From contig NC_089314.1 of NCBI RefSeq assembly GCF_036669915.1, positions 8,484,958 to 8,548,957 of the forward strand: 64,000 nt of DNA, written 5' to 3'. The stretch's first letter is position 1, and each line of letters starts with the position of its first letter. This DNA comes from Pocillopora verrucosa (lineage: Eukaryota > Cnidaria > Anthozoa > Scleractinia > Pocilloporidae). Both the position numbers and the translations under genes were made by a program. Shown here piece by piece: positions 36,930 to 49,517 of the stretch. The notes below the pieces were generated by a model. That model had not been told where the DNA came from. It ran no database searches and saw only the letters and a list, made by a program, of their open reading frames with translations.

Positions 36930-38842
36930 TGAACGAGAAATATCATTAATTTTAAGTCTTGGTTCATTTAGTTGAACAGTCAAGCTTCTTTATCGCCTCA
37001 AATACATTTATCACAAGAAGTTTCATTGACCATGCACCTAATATTTCTAGTTATTTACATTGTTAATCACTTGTTAATCCTGTTAATCACGATTGTGATT
37101 GGTTTTTAAAAAAATCCTATTTTTCACTAATTCGCTGGCCAAGTTGTTATGGGACAGTTTGTTTTCGAACACTTCAATACGCCAATCACATAGACAGTTG
37201 TAGTTTAAATCAACCAATCGCAACCTTAGTTTTAATCACCATAGATACAGTGTACAGACTACTTAATTGAGGCTTTCCTCTTTTCTCGGAAATTGTAATT
37301 TTTATAATTCATTGGTATTAAGACTTCGTGTCATCCAATTCGGTCTGTAATCGTTAATCAAGTCTTATTTTGCGAGTGCTGTGTCAGTTGTTGAGATCTT
37401 ACATGGTGCGACTGAAAGCAGGGAATATTTTAAGAAAAATAAGTTAAGTATTGTTTAACTGTGACGACTGGGTTTCATCGACAAAAAACCATGTCACGCT
37501 CTTTAGTGGCGTTACATCGAATAGGCCGGCACTTGATCATGTGACGTCTTCACGTCACAGTCTGTGTTCCGTGGCGATGAACGATTAATCTTGTGCTTGT
37601 GCGATCTTGCGTGTTAATGTCTACCTATTTTGCCATATCAATCAGCGGGGAACTTAATTTCGTGGCATCCAAGTGAATTTACGATAATTTCGCAGTCTTA
37701 TACTGATAATTTTCGGCCTAAAAGGTAAGAATCATTCCTTGTGTAGTAGTTTTACGTCTTGCTTTGTGAGAACTTAACTTCCGCCTTTTGCTGAGAGTCG
37801 CATAAAATTTGCTTGTTGCAGTCGTTTCTTAACTCCAAAGTCATTTCTGTTTTTCAATCTTTGCAATTCCTGAAACGTAAACTGCAAGAAACGTAGCATA
37901 AATCCAGTTACCTCGACTGGATAAGAGTTAATTCTCCTTAGGAGCCCTTACTGTTACCAGCGAAAGAGAAACATGCCATGTGAATTCTACTCACATTGTT
38001 GGTTTATAAAGTACGGAAGAACAGGTTTCTAGTGATGTTTCGTTAGCTTACGATCAATAAATTTGAAGTAAGCTGTCTCGTTGTGATGCTGGCTCATTTC
38101 TTTGCCACCTTTGCAAGGTTTCAGTTTCGACAGCTAGCTTTATCTTTCAGAGGATTATGTGACAGTCTTCTTCGTTTTATATTAAGCCAATAGTCAAAGG
38201 AGTAGGTAAACAGACACTTAAAAATGTCTCAGAAATGAATCCGCGCTTGTGGCAAGATAAATATTTCTTTTATCTCATAACCGGGCTAAAAATTTACTTT
38301 CTTCCGTAGCCTATTGACACTTATCACTAGGTTCTTAATATCTTTATCTTAAGATTTCTACAGTTTGTCGCTTGTCGCATGAGGTACTCATTCAGTGATA
38401 TCTAAAAGGTCATGCATAAATATGTAACAATATGAATACCTAGTGTGAGCCCTTGTGTGACCCGTTATTTTTACCTGAGTGCCAAAAGGCTTATGAGTGT
38501 GTTGACACAGATTCTATACAGTTACTTGGTTGTAATCATGACCTGACTTTATCAATGTACAGTTAAAGAAATATTAAGAGAGAATTCTGATTCAGCGTAA
38601 TATTTTCAAATGGTTTTACATAAAAGTGTTTATAAGTGCACTGCGTTGATGCTAGTGATCGCTAGTACTTAATGCCATCAACTAACACCTCATAAGTATC
38701 AGGACTCCCAAACATAGGGATTGCTAAGTGTCTTAAGCCACTTTCATTCTTTAAGACAGTGAGAAAGAACATAACAGTCAGCTGTGTTCCTACATCAGTA
38801 GCTAAGTCCATACGTAAAATTATTTACTTAGAGAAGTGCCTG
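36930..38842. other. Spacer and 5' region of the second transporter gene
   Basis: No protein-coding gene was seen. A plausible 5' non-coding exon of the next gene ends at about 37724 ('ctaaaag|gtaaga'). The coding exon would then begin after acceptor 'tctttaagacag' at 38758. The rest is AT-rich intron-like sequence. Confidence 0.45.
37541..37558. promoter_or_regulatory. Palindromic CRE-like site upstream of POT copy 2
   Basis: GTGACGT and ACGTCAC arranged as an inverted repeat around a 4-bp spacer. Each half contains the TGACG core bound by CREB/ATF-type bZIP factors. The position, about 170 bp before a candidate first-exon donor at 37724, is suitable for a proximal promoter element. Function is inferred from motif and position only. 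Confidence 0.35.
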
Positions 38843-41800
38843 ATGATGGAATCTCTCCGAGATGATGATGATGACGGGATTTCGACAAACTACGATTATA
38901 GCCAGGAAAACCCGTCAGAATTGGATGAATCACTGTCTGAGGAACCAGTCTCCAACAACAATACTCTTACAGTTCTTTGTATTTTATTCGTTACCTTATT
39001 TGAACGTCTGGCATTCTATGGGGTGGCTGCAAATCTGGTACTCTACTGTGAGGACGTTCGTAAGCTTTCCTCGCCATTATCCAGCATAATCGCCTTGGCA
39101 TTTCAAGGTATGAACACTGTTTATGTTCTGAGCTTGGTATGGAACATTCTATGGCCTTCAGCTATTCCACTCTTTAAGGATACCAAGAGAGTGGCCATAA
39201 ATGCTATTAATGTCACTAGAGATACGGACAACGTTAACCAATAATATCATGAGAAGAGAAAAGTATTTCCAACTATTAGTTATAGGAATAGATGGAATAC
39301 ATTTATTGTTTTCCGGGAATTGTAATTGAAGTGACACCAAATATCAAAGTAATAAGAAAACTAGTCGAGACTCGTGAAAAAAAAACAAAACAAAACAAAA
39401 AACAGGATTTAAAGGAAATTTATTAGAAACTCTCCAACCTGGCTGGTTTAGGTTTCTGAATAAGTTTTAACTTTTTCTATCCAGTTTTTCTATCCAGTTT
39501 TTCTATCCAGTTTTTCTATCCAGTTTTTCTATCCAGTTTTTCTATCCAGTTTTTCTATCCAGTTTTTCTATCCAGTTTTTCTATCCAGTTTTTCTATCCA
39601 GTTTTTCTATCCAGTTTTTCTATCCAGTTTTTCTATCCAGTTTTTCTACCCAGTTTTCTATCCAGTATTATATATTTGGTCTAATTGCGTTCGTCATCTA
39701 TTCGTACCGGTTCTATCAAAATCAAATGAAATAAATCTTGTTTTTGGCCTGCAGAAGATATGCAAATAAATAAATAACCCTCATAAGTGAGCTGCAATCA
39801 TAGGATTGCAGGAAGAGGTTCTGACTTTGTTCTACAAGATGTTTACTGAATTCAACCAGTCTTATTTCGTCATACGTAACACGAATGACGCTTTCTTTTT
39901 TTTCTTTTTTTTTTTTCTATAAAGGAACATGTTTCTTTACTCCTATAATCGGCGGTTGGCTAGGAGACATAACCGCTGGGCGATACAACACCATATATGG
40001 AAGCTTGTTGGCTTACATTGTCGGCACCGTTACACTTACGGTTATTACATACAAAAAACCTTCAGGGCATCATGTCTTTGAAGGCTTATATGGAACGTTA
40101 CTTTTGGTTGTGTCCCTTGTCGTTATTGCCTTTGCAGTAGGAGGAGTCAAGGCAAATTTGTCCCTGATGGGAGCAGACCAAGTGAAGAGGAAAGGGCAAA
40201 GGATGGTGCAAAGATTTTTTGTTTGGTTTTACTGGTTCATACAGGTTGGCTCGTTGCTGGCCTTCACAGTTGTAGTATACGTCCAACAAAACGTGATCTA
40301 TTTCTTTGGTTACTTAATTACTGTAGTTTCAATAACGTGTGGAACTATGGTAGTGGTGATAGGGAGAAACCGTTATCTAGTGTATCCCCCACGAAAAAGC
40401 GCTCTAATGGATGCTCGACATATTCTTGCAGTTGGTATCAAAAACAAGCTCTTCTGCAAAAGAAATCCACACTGGACTCACTGGCTCGACGGTGCTAAGG
40501 ACACCATGGGTGGTACCTTCTCTGAAGAGATGGTAGAAGTTGTCAAGTCCATAGTTCATTTGTGTCCAATATTACTCACATTTATCTTCTACTGGACAAT
40601 ATACGGCCAGGTACGTGAGAACGGTCATGAAAGCCGTATTCGACTTGTCCTTTTGAATTGGAACCCTACTTAGTCTACCCTAATGCTCAGCGACTTCAAT
40701 TATGGATAGAGCTAATAGTGGTCAAATTAGCAATTGATCGATTGATTTGGTAACAAGATTGTGACATTCTATCTTTCCCTTTTCTCCTGGCTGAGGGGAA
40801 GGGAGGGGGGGGGGGGCGGGGAAGTAAGGGATTATGGCCCACCAGGTTTCGACCGTTTCCTAGACCCAGCATCACATACGCGTTAAGTTGGTTACTGCGT
40901 CAGGTGCTGAAAATTAAAGAAGCCTGGAGAAATTATGATCAAACTAAATTTAAAGTCATGTCTTCCTCGAAAGGTAAAATAAGTATTTCTTGCACTTTTA
41001 AGGGGCTTCTTTTCTATCAATATACTGAAACTGCTTAATCCGATTTTGTTCGCTCAGATTTATATTTTCCATTTTCTCGTAGGGTTCTACCGCGTTTCTA
41101 TTGCAAGGCTCTTACATGAAGTTGGATATCATTAATTCGTTTCCATTTCCTGTGGCGTCACTGGCCATATTTGAAATTGTGACTGTTCTAGTTTTGATCC
41201 CCCTTATTGATCGAGTTGTCTACCCAGGCCTCCGTCGCGTTGGCTTCAATTTCACTCCTCTACGCAGAATCGGCGTTGGATTGATTTTTGCTGCTGGTTC
41301 TGTGGCCTTGGCAGGATTTATCGAAATTGAGCGGAAAGAAAAATTTGGAAGGGTGACACAAATTGTTTTCAATAGAACTGTAAATGCATCAAATATGAGT
41401 GTGTTTTATCAAGTGCCACAGTATATCCTACAAGGAACAAGTGAAGCTTTGGTATCCACTACAGGTGTGTGCAAAATTAATTGAGTGGCGCTTGATTTTT
41501 TTTTCATCTAAACATCATTAATCATAATAATAATAATTTAATACATTCGTTCCTATCTCGATGTGGATTGCATCTTTTCTACTGCATACTGGTAGTCATC
41601 GTCGAGGGTTTGAGATCGACTTGTTACATTACCCTTTGGAGTATGGTCTCCGCGTTAACTTCTGTGATATCACGAGAAAACAAAAAATATCACCAACTAT
41701 ATCGAGCCTATTAGTACGTAGAACCAAGGCAAGCAAAGATGACAAATAATTGAGGTGGACTACATTTATTATTTTCCGGGGATTGCAATTGGAGTTTTCA

Positions 41801-42633
41801 GTTTTGTGTAAGTGACACCAATATACAAAAAATCAATTTGAAATATCAAAGTAAGCGGAAAACTAGTTGAGGCTCCTGAAAAAGTAACTTGATTTGAAGA
41901 CATTTTATCAGAACTTCTCCAACTTGGCTGGTTTAGGTTTTGAATAAGTTTTAAGTTTGTTACATCTATCCAGCTTTATCTCATTCCTCGAAAAATACAG
42001 GAAATAAGCATTCGAAACGTCGTGATCAACGTCAGAGGTGACTGGTTCGCGAGACAAACGATACTACTTTAATTTATTCGTATCAGATTTTCAATTCATA
42101 AGAACAAAAGATGGACCGACTATGTCGATTAGACCTAAGATTCCATTCCAATTTCTACAAAGCTAGTTCCCATGAATTTTTTTTAAGTTCCTACTTGGAG
42201 ATGTTACAGGGAACGACTTACACTAAAGCCTTACACTTATAGAACGTCACATTTTGCAGGTCTTGAATTTGCCTATGCCCAGTCTCCAACAGAGTTGCGT
42301 GGCTTGGTAATGGGCGTGTGCTGGGCAATGATTGGCCTGGGTTACTACGTAGCGAGTTTGCTGGTGTCAATCGTCAAACACGCTTCTCACAACAAGTGGT
42401 ATCCGGATGACCTCAATAATGGCACACTTGAATACTACATGTTTTTATTGGCTGGGCTTATGTTAATAAACTTGGCAGTTTTCCTGTATTTAGCAGTGAG
42501 GTATCGGTATGTCGACCATGGAGAAGGGCCTGAAAATGATGGCTACCGCGTCCCTGTTTTTACCAGAGTTTTATCACTCGCGACAGCTGTAAAAGTGGAG
42601 ACTGACGTCTGCCCTCAATTACTGGTTCGGTGA
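38843..42633 (+). CDS. POT/SLC15-family peptide transporter, copy 2
   Basis: Tandem paralogue of the preceding transporter. Coding exons 38843-39107, 39925-40610, 41083-41464 and 42260-42633 join in phase, giving 568 residues. Intron positions and phases match copy 1, and exon 3 has the same length. The start is the first ATG after the acceptor at 38758; a second ATG follows directly. The N-terminus is acidic (a run of Asp, then Glu-rich), unlike copy 1. Helix 1 reads VTLFERLAFYG, so the first Glu of the ExxER motif is replaced by Thr. GGWLGDI, GGVKANLSLMGADQV and WFYWFIQVGSL are kept. A stretch of exon 3 (41248-41325) is almost identical in DNA to copy 1. The C-terminal tail differs from copy 1. 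Intron 1 contains a 13-bp tandem array. Confidence 0.85.
39279..39471. repeat. Repeat copy in POT copy 2 intron 1
   Basis: This matches 41752-41975 in intron 3 of the same gene, in the same orientation. Shared words include 'acatttatt(g/a)ttttccggg', 'aagtgacacca', 'ggctggtttaggttt' and 'gaataagtttta'. Its right end runs directly into the 13-bp array. Confidence 0.7.
39472..39665. repeat. Minisatellite, 13-bp unit, about 15 copies
   Basis: Tandem copies of tttttctatccag, nearly identical. One has 'ctaccc' and the last lacks one T. It lies in intron 1 of the second transporter gene, immediately after the dispersed repeat copy at 39279-39471. Confidence 0.95.
41752..41975. repeat. Repeat copy in POT copy 2 intron 3
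   Basis: Second copy of the segment at 39279-39471. Where that copy enters the minisatellite, this one has a single 'ctatccag' unit, so it shows the unexpanded state. Confidence 0.7.
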
Positions 42634-43632
42634 TCGTATACGAATGTGTAAGAAAATATGTTGTCTGTTTGGGAAAACAAATGTAATTTGAGACTATCTG
42701 ATCATGTAGTGATCTGTAATCTGTAGGGGATAAAGTTTTGCATATCTAAGCATGCAGTATCTCGATCTTCATGGAGCAATCAACGTAAGGAGTACGGTCA
42801 ACTCTCTCGTTATGGCGTATCCTAAGCTCGTTCCCAGATCCCTTGTGTAACTGTACAGAAATGTAGGCCGTAAAAGGTTTGGTTTTAAGGTACGAAATTA
42901 CGCGTATATTTCCCACCACATTAATAACGATAGCGATCAGACGTGTAGAGTGCATGAGATGATTTTCTAGTCCGTGAATAATTAATTCCTTTATATAACG
43001 TTAAGTCAAGAGAAACTCGCTCTTGCTAAAGATTTATGCAATCCTTAGGACTTGGCCGTTTCCTAGAATCATGCAAATCCTTAGTGTTTAGAATCTATTT
43101 GGAATAATGTATATTTCAAGATCTCGTTAAATCTCTATCGATTATTAATGGATATAGATTTCTTGTTCCAGAAAACAGCTGTTCAACCTGGTAAAAAGAA
43201 CTTAGTCTTAACCCTAGGCATAACTTAGGTCAAAAGCTAATTTTGATTGTATAGATATTTGTCAGAATAGTTGGAATAGACAAGCAAAGTGCGAGTTTAA
43301 GCAGCCGAACAACTCTGGAAAGATATTACTGGAAAAACGGTTAGTGAGGAACAGCGTCCCTTTTTTGATTGCGTGAGGAATTTGAACCATTATTATACGC
43401 GAAATTTTTTGGGAATAATTAATAAATATTTTTCTTCTTTTATTTAGTCCTTTTTCATGAAGTATTTCACACATTTGAATATCACGTGTTAAATCTTCAC
43501 ACGCTTGATGGCGCACCTCACTTTCTCCCTCAATTACGGCATTCAAAAACGTTTACAAAAATATCTTCCGACAAAACTAAAATTTCTAATAAATTTATTT
43601 AGAGCAACTTAAACAAGATAACGCTAATAATT
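42634..43632. other. Spacer between converging genes
   Basis: This carries the 3' UTRs of the second transporter (+) and of the cysteine-rich gene (-). A minus-strand AATAAA at 43594-43599 lies about 35 bp past the stop of the latter. Nothing else was recognised. Confidence 0.5.
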
Positions 43633-45466
43633 TTACTTTTCTTTAGACTGTCTTTCTTCCCATCGGTCTGGCCAATACTGGCATCGGCATCTGTCGGTGA
43701 AATCTGATCTGCTCGGCTTACCGTCGCAAACACATCGGGTGTTCGTTTCTCTATTTCCGCACAATATTGGCAGGTCCTCTACAGGCTTACAAATTGAGCT
43801 TTCCTCCATGCGTGGTACGTCTATAATCCTAAGATTTTCGCGATGGTAAGGTGGCTTGCATTGTCGAAGGGCACAGGCTCGAGCCCAGATTGGCAGCACT
43901 GGGCCTGTTTTACAGTCAATAGCACAATGTGCAAATTTAGGATTGATAAGGTCACCTTTCTGGCAAGTCCAGGGACGCACAGGATCACACTGGACGCCGT
44001 CGTCAATGATGCAATGCGCCAAGTTGTTTAATACTTCAACCATCTGCTCAACGTTTCCCTTAAACTTGGGATCAAAGGCGGCCGTGAAGAGGCACTTTCG
44101 GAATTCTACGTTGCAGTAACACGGTCTGTAGCTGAAAATGGTTCCTTTCTTTGGAATGCTTTCTCCACCCGCGCATGTCAGCATTCGATAGCAGCACAAG
44201 TCTAACTCATTCTTAGGCTCTACTCCTCCAATTCTACTGAATGTTTCTTGGGAGATATCGCAGTAATGTGTGACGGTCGCTAGAGACTTTACAGTCCCCG
44301 CTAAAATGCAGGCAAAGCCATCGCCTTTCTGTTCATTTCCAATCAGCCAGCCTACGTTTGTATCATAGAGTTCGATGCAAATCTTGCCCTCGTCCAAGCA
44401 AAGTCCCGGATTAGCTTTACACTGGTTTATTCCGGGCCTGCATTGCTCTTTGTCGGCAGGGCATTCGCAGCGCAGTTCGGATCCCCACATTTTGCAAATC
44501 CCACGACTCGCGCAGACTTTAGGAATACGGCAAAGATTCACAAAATACTGACACCTGGAAGTTAGGAAAGAGAAGAATTTAAGTAAATATTAATTAACAA
44601 ATAGCTGTAATGTGATAGTCAGAGGTCTACTAACTCACATTTCCTGTACTGCTCACCGCGCATGCTAAACTAGCGAGCAATCATCGAGAGAGGGGAAGTC
44701 AGTGTTATGTCACTCGATCGCCACTCGTCATTCGCCTGCTTTTCTGCTTATTCCCACGAAGTGACCGCCTCGAATAAGCTATATTACTTTACCCATTTAG
44801 CAGAGAACGCAGAGTATGCCACACAAACTTAAAAAAGAACTTCAAACGGTGATTAAAAACATTCTCTCGGTTTCAGAAGAGTTCTCCATTAAATTTCCAT
44901 CCTTAGCAAACAATAAAAGTTACTTTAAATTATTCCCTTATACCCCATCCCTTTTAATTCTATCTCAACCCCTCCTCTTACTTCTTAGTTACACACCTAC
45001 AGTTGTTCCTCAACCATTGTGTCCCATATGAGTTATATTCTGCAGGAGCATCGCACACACATCGTGTTCCGTGTTCCCCGCAAGTGAAGCTTCCATGTTT
45101 ATCAAGTTTAGTGGGAACACAGCGGGGTTCCCCATAACTTGGCCCGACATTCCGCCTGTGAAACATATTAGGGTCCGGAACGATGGGAAAGCATCTGTAT
45201 CCATAACTCATTTTAAATCCGTCCAGCAAAGAATGAAACACGTTCCCACTGAATTCTAAATGGCAGTTGGCAACTCTTGGATCGACCAAGTCTCCTGTGT
45301 CGCAGTTTTTCTTCAATGGATTACAACTGTCCTTGAGTGGCAAAATGAACTGGTTTCTCAGAGCAATACACTGTATAAGGCTGGGGTTTTTATCGCAAAC
45401 GCTAGTAGAAGAGGCAATCAAAGGGATAAGAAAAAGCGGAAGTACACTTTGAATTTTGATTTCCAT
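43633..45466 (-). CDS. Secreted cysteine-rich protein with degenerate PLA2-like domain
   Basis: Two coding exons on the minus strand, 45466-44997 and 44554-43633. They join within an Arg codon (TGT AG|G TGT), giving 463 residues. The start is set at MEIKIQ because a clear signal peptide follows (VLPLFLIPLIASS); an upstream in-frame ATG at about 45535 would bury it. The mature protein has a Cys-rich module (N-terminal, about 110 residues), an EGF-like stretch (CASRGICKMWGSELRCEC), a central region resembling group III phospholipase A2, and a second Cys-rich module. The modules share GDL(V/I)(D/N)P, TRCVCD and CRCQY. In the PLA2-like core (ELDLCCYRMLTC, then YCNVEFRKCL) the catalytic His-Asp pair after the double Cys is Met-Leu and no Ca-loop is seen. 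It is probably an inactive binding or structural protein. Whether it is a venom, mucus or matrix component cannot be told. Confidence 0.75.
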
Positions 45467-46759
45467 TGTGCAATTTTTTTCCCTATCGAGGAAAGCTTTG
45501 CTAGTAAATGCGTCATCAAAAGGGTCGATTTTCATGCACGCGCTCTCGCGAGAAAAGCTAAGACAGTGTCTAGATCTCTGGTTCCAAGAGGGTCTCAATG
45601 AGGTTAACAATCAACCATAAAATTTATATTTTTATCGCAAAGTTAGTATAGCTTCTGTATTGTATTTAAGCCTTTTTACATTGCAAAATAAGATTATAAA
45701 ATGTAGTTATATACAGATTTTAAAATTTACATGAATAATTGCGTAAGAATTTGATTATTTAAAATTATTTTAAAAAAGGAACGCTTAAAGTTTTTGACAC
45801 TAGTACTCCGTTTGAGGTCCACACTTAGTTTGTTCCATTCCTTTGTTTCTCTCACAGCAAACGTTCAACCACCTCCCTTACTTCTCTTATATACGGCTGA
45901 ATATCTAAACAACAAAGCGAAGAAGGGGTGAGAAGTCAAAGACTCCATCTAAATTTATTGGGGGTAAATTAAGAGGGGTTTTATTCCGCGAAATTGAGGG
46001 TTCATCCGTCAAGAAAAGTTACTGAGCTACGACTTCGTTTTACGGTTGACCGTAAGAAATGAAAGAATTTTACCTTCAATCGTCGATAAAGCCGACCAAA
46101 ATAAACTAACTAAGTAAGGGCGTATTTTATACCTACAATCGGCCTGGATACTTAAACAAATTATTTTTGTTCTGGTCCTTTTTCTCAGATTTACATCTAC
46201 AGGAGGTATCTGACGTCCTTAACGGAAATTTGTAGTTGTGAAAAGAGGTTGATTTTCAAAATCCTTTCAGCTTTTTGTCCGACTAACTTCTTCGGCGAGT
46301 TTTATAATAAAGTCATAGAAATATTTTTAAAACTTGGTTAGTTTGCTCAAATACTCGTGTAATTGTATTGATTCATTAATTAATTCCCTCTTTAATTCGT
46401 TCATTCATTCATTCTCTCTTTCATTCATTCATTTAATTTTTTCTATCTTTTACTCAATTAACCATCTGTTCATCAAATATAGGGAGGTTTAAACAATATA
46501 TCACGGAATCGAAACTAGGTTTGCGCAGTGTTCGAAGAGTGCTAGAGGAGAGCTGGAAATTAGAGAGTTTTGCCTCGACAAATCAGAGATTTAGGCGAGA
46601 AGTCTCGCTCTGTTCTGTCACTACGGCCCCAGCGCCACCGCGGTTTGTTTAGGAAGACTGGATACGAAGGACAAAAGTACGCATGTACAACTTACTTTCC
46701 CACGTGACGCCGGTAAAGGAAATACAGGAGTAAATTTCAACCACTTTGAGAAAGTTAGT
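45467..46759. other. Spacer between divergent genes
   Basis: The region lies between the minus-strand cysteine-rich gene and eIF4E, so both promoters are probably here. It holds a partial duplicate of the eIF4E exon 1/intron 1 junction (45909-46035) and a 'ttcattcattc' simple repeat near 46390-46435. No other gene was seen. Confidence 0.5.
45909..46035 (+). pseudogene. Partial duplicate of eIF4E exon 1 end and intron 1 start
   Basis: This aligns with 46797-46915 over about 120 bp, including 'aacaaagc(g/a)aagaag', the splice donor (gtgaga here, gtaaga in the gene) and the long shared word 'aagaggggttttattccgcg'. There is no start codon or continuing frame, so it is a non-functional tandem copy. 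Confidence 0.8.
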
Positions 46760-48559
46760 ATGGCTTCTGGTGACGAGATACCAGCTAAAAATCAAAAGGA
46801 ACAAAGCAAAGAAGAGGTAAGAAGTCGAAATTTATTTGGGTAAATTAAGAGGGGTTTTATTCCGCGAAATTGAGGGTTTATCCGTCAAGAAAAGTTACTG
46901 AACTACGACTCCATTTCACGCAAACAGGTCAATGTTTGAAACTATATTTCGTTTATTTGCGACAGTAATAGTACGTTGACTATGTAATGCATTAAAACTT
47001 AAAAAGTTTTTTGGGATGTCTCATTTTATTTCCCAACTTCAGATAAAATTTCGACCGCTTTCTCGATATCTTGCGACGACTATCTAGGTGCTTTTAAAAT
47101 ATGTTTCACCCAAGTCAGCGAGATCTATTGATAAGCCTAATTTGTGAGCGTCATTATTCGTTTAGTTCGTGTTATTTTAATTGTCTGAACAACCAGATAA
47201 AGATCTTCTTTACGAAATTGCAGCTACCTTTGTCGGGAGAAAGTAATTTTAATCGTGATATATCGGATCAAACACTATTGAAACCCATATACAATTCGCG
47301 TTACATAATTAACCGTACGTTATGTCTCAATTTTTTTCGTTGTCATTTGAGAGAGTCTGGTTATTACAAGATTCATGTTTTTGAAATTACTGTCCAACCT
47401 AACTGTTTTGCACAGGAAAGAGTCTGGGTCATTAGTTATAAAGTGTCTTATCTTGTGTGATCTGCTGCCAGGCTACGTGTAGGTATATTAAGTCAATAAA
47501 CTCTTACGGTGCATGGCTTAGAGGATAATGTTAACGAAAAGTGGGTTGTTCAAAAATGAAAGAAAAAAAACTAGCTGATTGAAAAGCAGTCTTTCAGGCA
47601 AGGGCATTATTAAGTCAAAATCAAATTGTCTATTCTAATCCTTCCTCTATCATGTTGATATTCTCAGTCACTTCTTAAATGGCTGGAATATCTCAATTAG
47701 CCCAACAAACTTGAAACAGAAAAAGGAAGGGGAAAGTGGTGTATGTTTAGCAGTCAAGGAGATATTGTTATTGACTGAAGCTTACTCAACAATAATGAAA
47801 AAAAAGACCTCATGTGTTTTCTAATAACAAGCTTGATTTAAGTTAAGGGAGCACTCAGAATTTTTTCCTCTCTAACATTTCGTTCTCCCCTGATCAGTGA
47901 TAGGCAAGTGGGAGTTTGATGTAGGTTTTAAGCAGTAACTGATTCTCAGTAAACAAAAGGTAGCAGTTTTGTGTACTGAGCCTGTACAAAGATGATTACC
48001 CTTAAGAGATAAGTTGGTCCACTTTTTCGTAAAGGCATGATATTTCTTAGAAAGGAAGAAGGAAAAGCCATCTAGACTAATTTTTTTGCCATAAATCTTC
48101 TGACATTGTTTTGCTGTTATGATAGGTACATGATTCATTACTGCATGCAACAGTTTGTTGCATCAAGCAAAGCTTACAGCTTGAGTACCCAAACCAAACT
48201 CAAAGATTCTCAATTGAAATATTGAGTGAGCAAGTTTGCATACTCTAATGGATTTTTTTTTTAAGCAGGAAAAAGCCAAAGATGGACAATCAACAGAAGA
48301 TGGAGCATCAGCTCCTGTGCCTTCATATGTAAAACATCCATTGCAAAATAAATGGGCTTTATGGTTTTTCAAAAATGATAAGACAAAATCCTGGCAAGAT
48401 AATCTTCGCCTTGTAACTTCTTTTGATACTGTATCCTTTGCCATAAATCTTCTGACATTGTTTTGCTGTTATGATAGGTACATGATTCATTACTGCATGC
48501 AGCTGTCTCTTATTTTTTCTGTAAGTGAAACAGGTTTTGTTATTATTATGATTTATGTT

Positions 48560-48594
<35 letters not shown>

Positions 48595-49473
48595 GTTATC
48601 TCTTCTATCACAGTCTTTGCTGGTGTTCTTTTTGTGCATCAGCCAGGCACAAACCATGCACCTAGGGCATTAGTCACTTAAGTCAATCATTTTGTTTGTA
48701 CACTAAGCACATTTCTGAGGATTTGCACAGATCCCAGCATGCAGATCTTTTAAATCTCTCACAGTAGCTGCTTCTGATACTTTCTTTTTGTTTTCCACCA
48801 TCCCCTTCTTTATTGTACCAAGCACACCAACAACCACAAGGGTCACTATGGTTTTCATAATTGCCACATTCTCTGTATTTCAATTCTATAGGTCTTTGTT
48901 CTTGCTTTTCTTCTCCATTTCCTTGAGAACGATGCAACAGTCATATCAAGCAGTTTGGAGGTGAAATTCACTGAATCTTTAACTATGATGTCTGGTCTTT
49001 TCGCTGTTATAGTTCTGTCAGTATTGACCAGTATGTTCCATATGATGGTGATGTTGTTGTCTTTATTGTGCATAACAGTCTCTGGCTCATGTTGGTACCA
49101 TTTGTTTGTAATTTCGACATCATGATCTTTACAGATGCTTCAATGGAGATATGCAGCAGCAATATTGTGCCTAGAGATGTACTCTGTTTTAGGTAATACC
49201 TCACATCCAAATATAGTATGGTCCACTGTCTCTTCATATTGCAAACACATTCTGCATTTGCTCTCCACTTGCTGGCCACAGAATAACTTTCTGGTAGTTT
49301 CTGGTGTTTATTGCCTGGTCTTGAGCTGCAACAAGTAGTCCTTCTGTGTCTCCCTTCAGATTACTTGAAAACCATTTGTTGGTGGTGACTGTGTCTACAT
49401 GAGGCTTCTCTAGAATCCTGGGATACTGGCCATGCAATGCTTTGTTTTTTCCACTTCTTTCATGGGTTTCATC

Positions 49474-49517
<44 letters not shown>

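Noticed and set aside
45071..45601. Plus-strand open frames opposite the cysteine-rich gene
   Set aside because: They are shadows of the minus-strand coding exon, which has a signal peptide, cysteine pattern and splice support.
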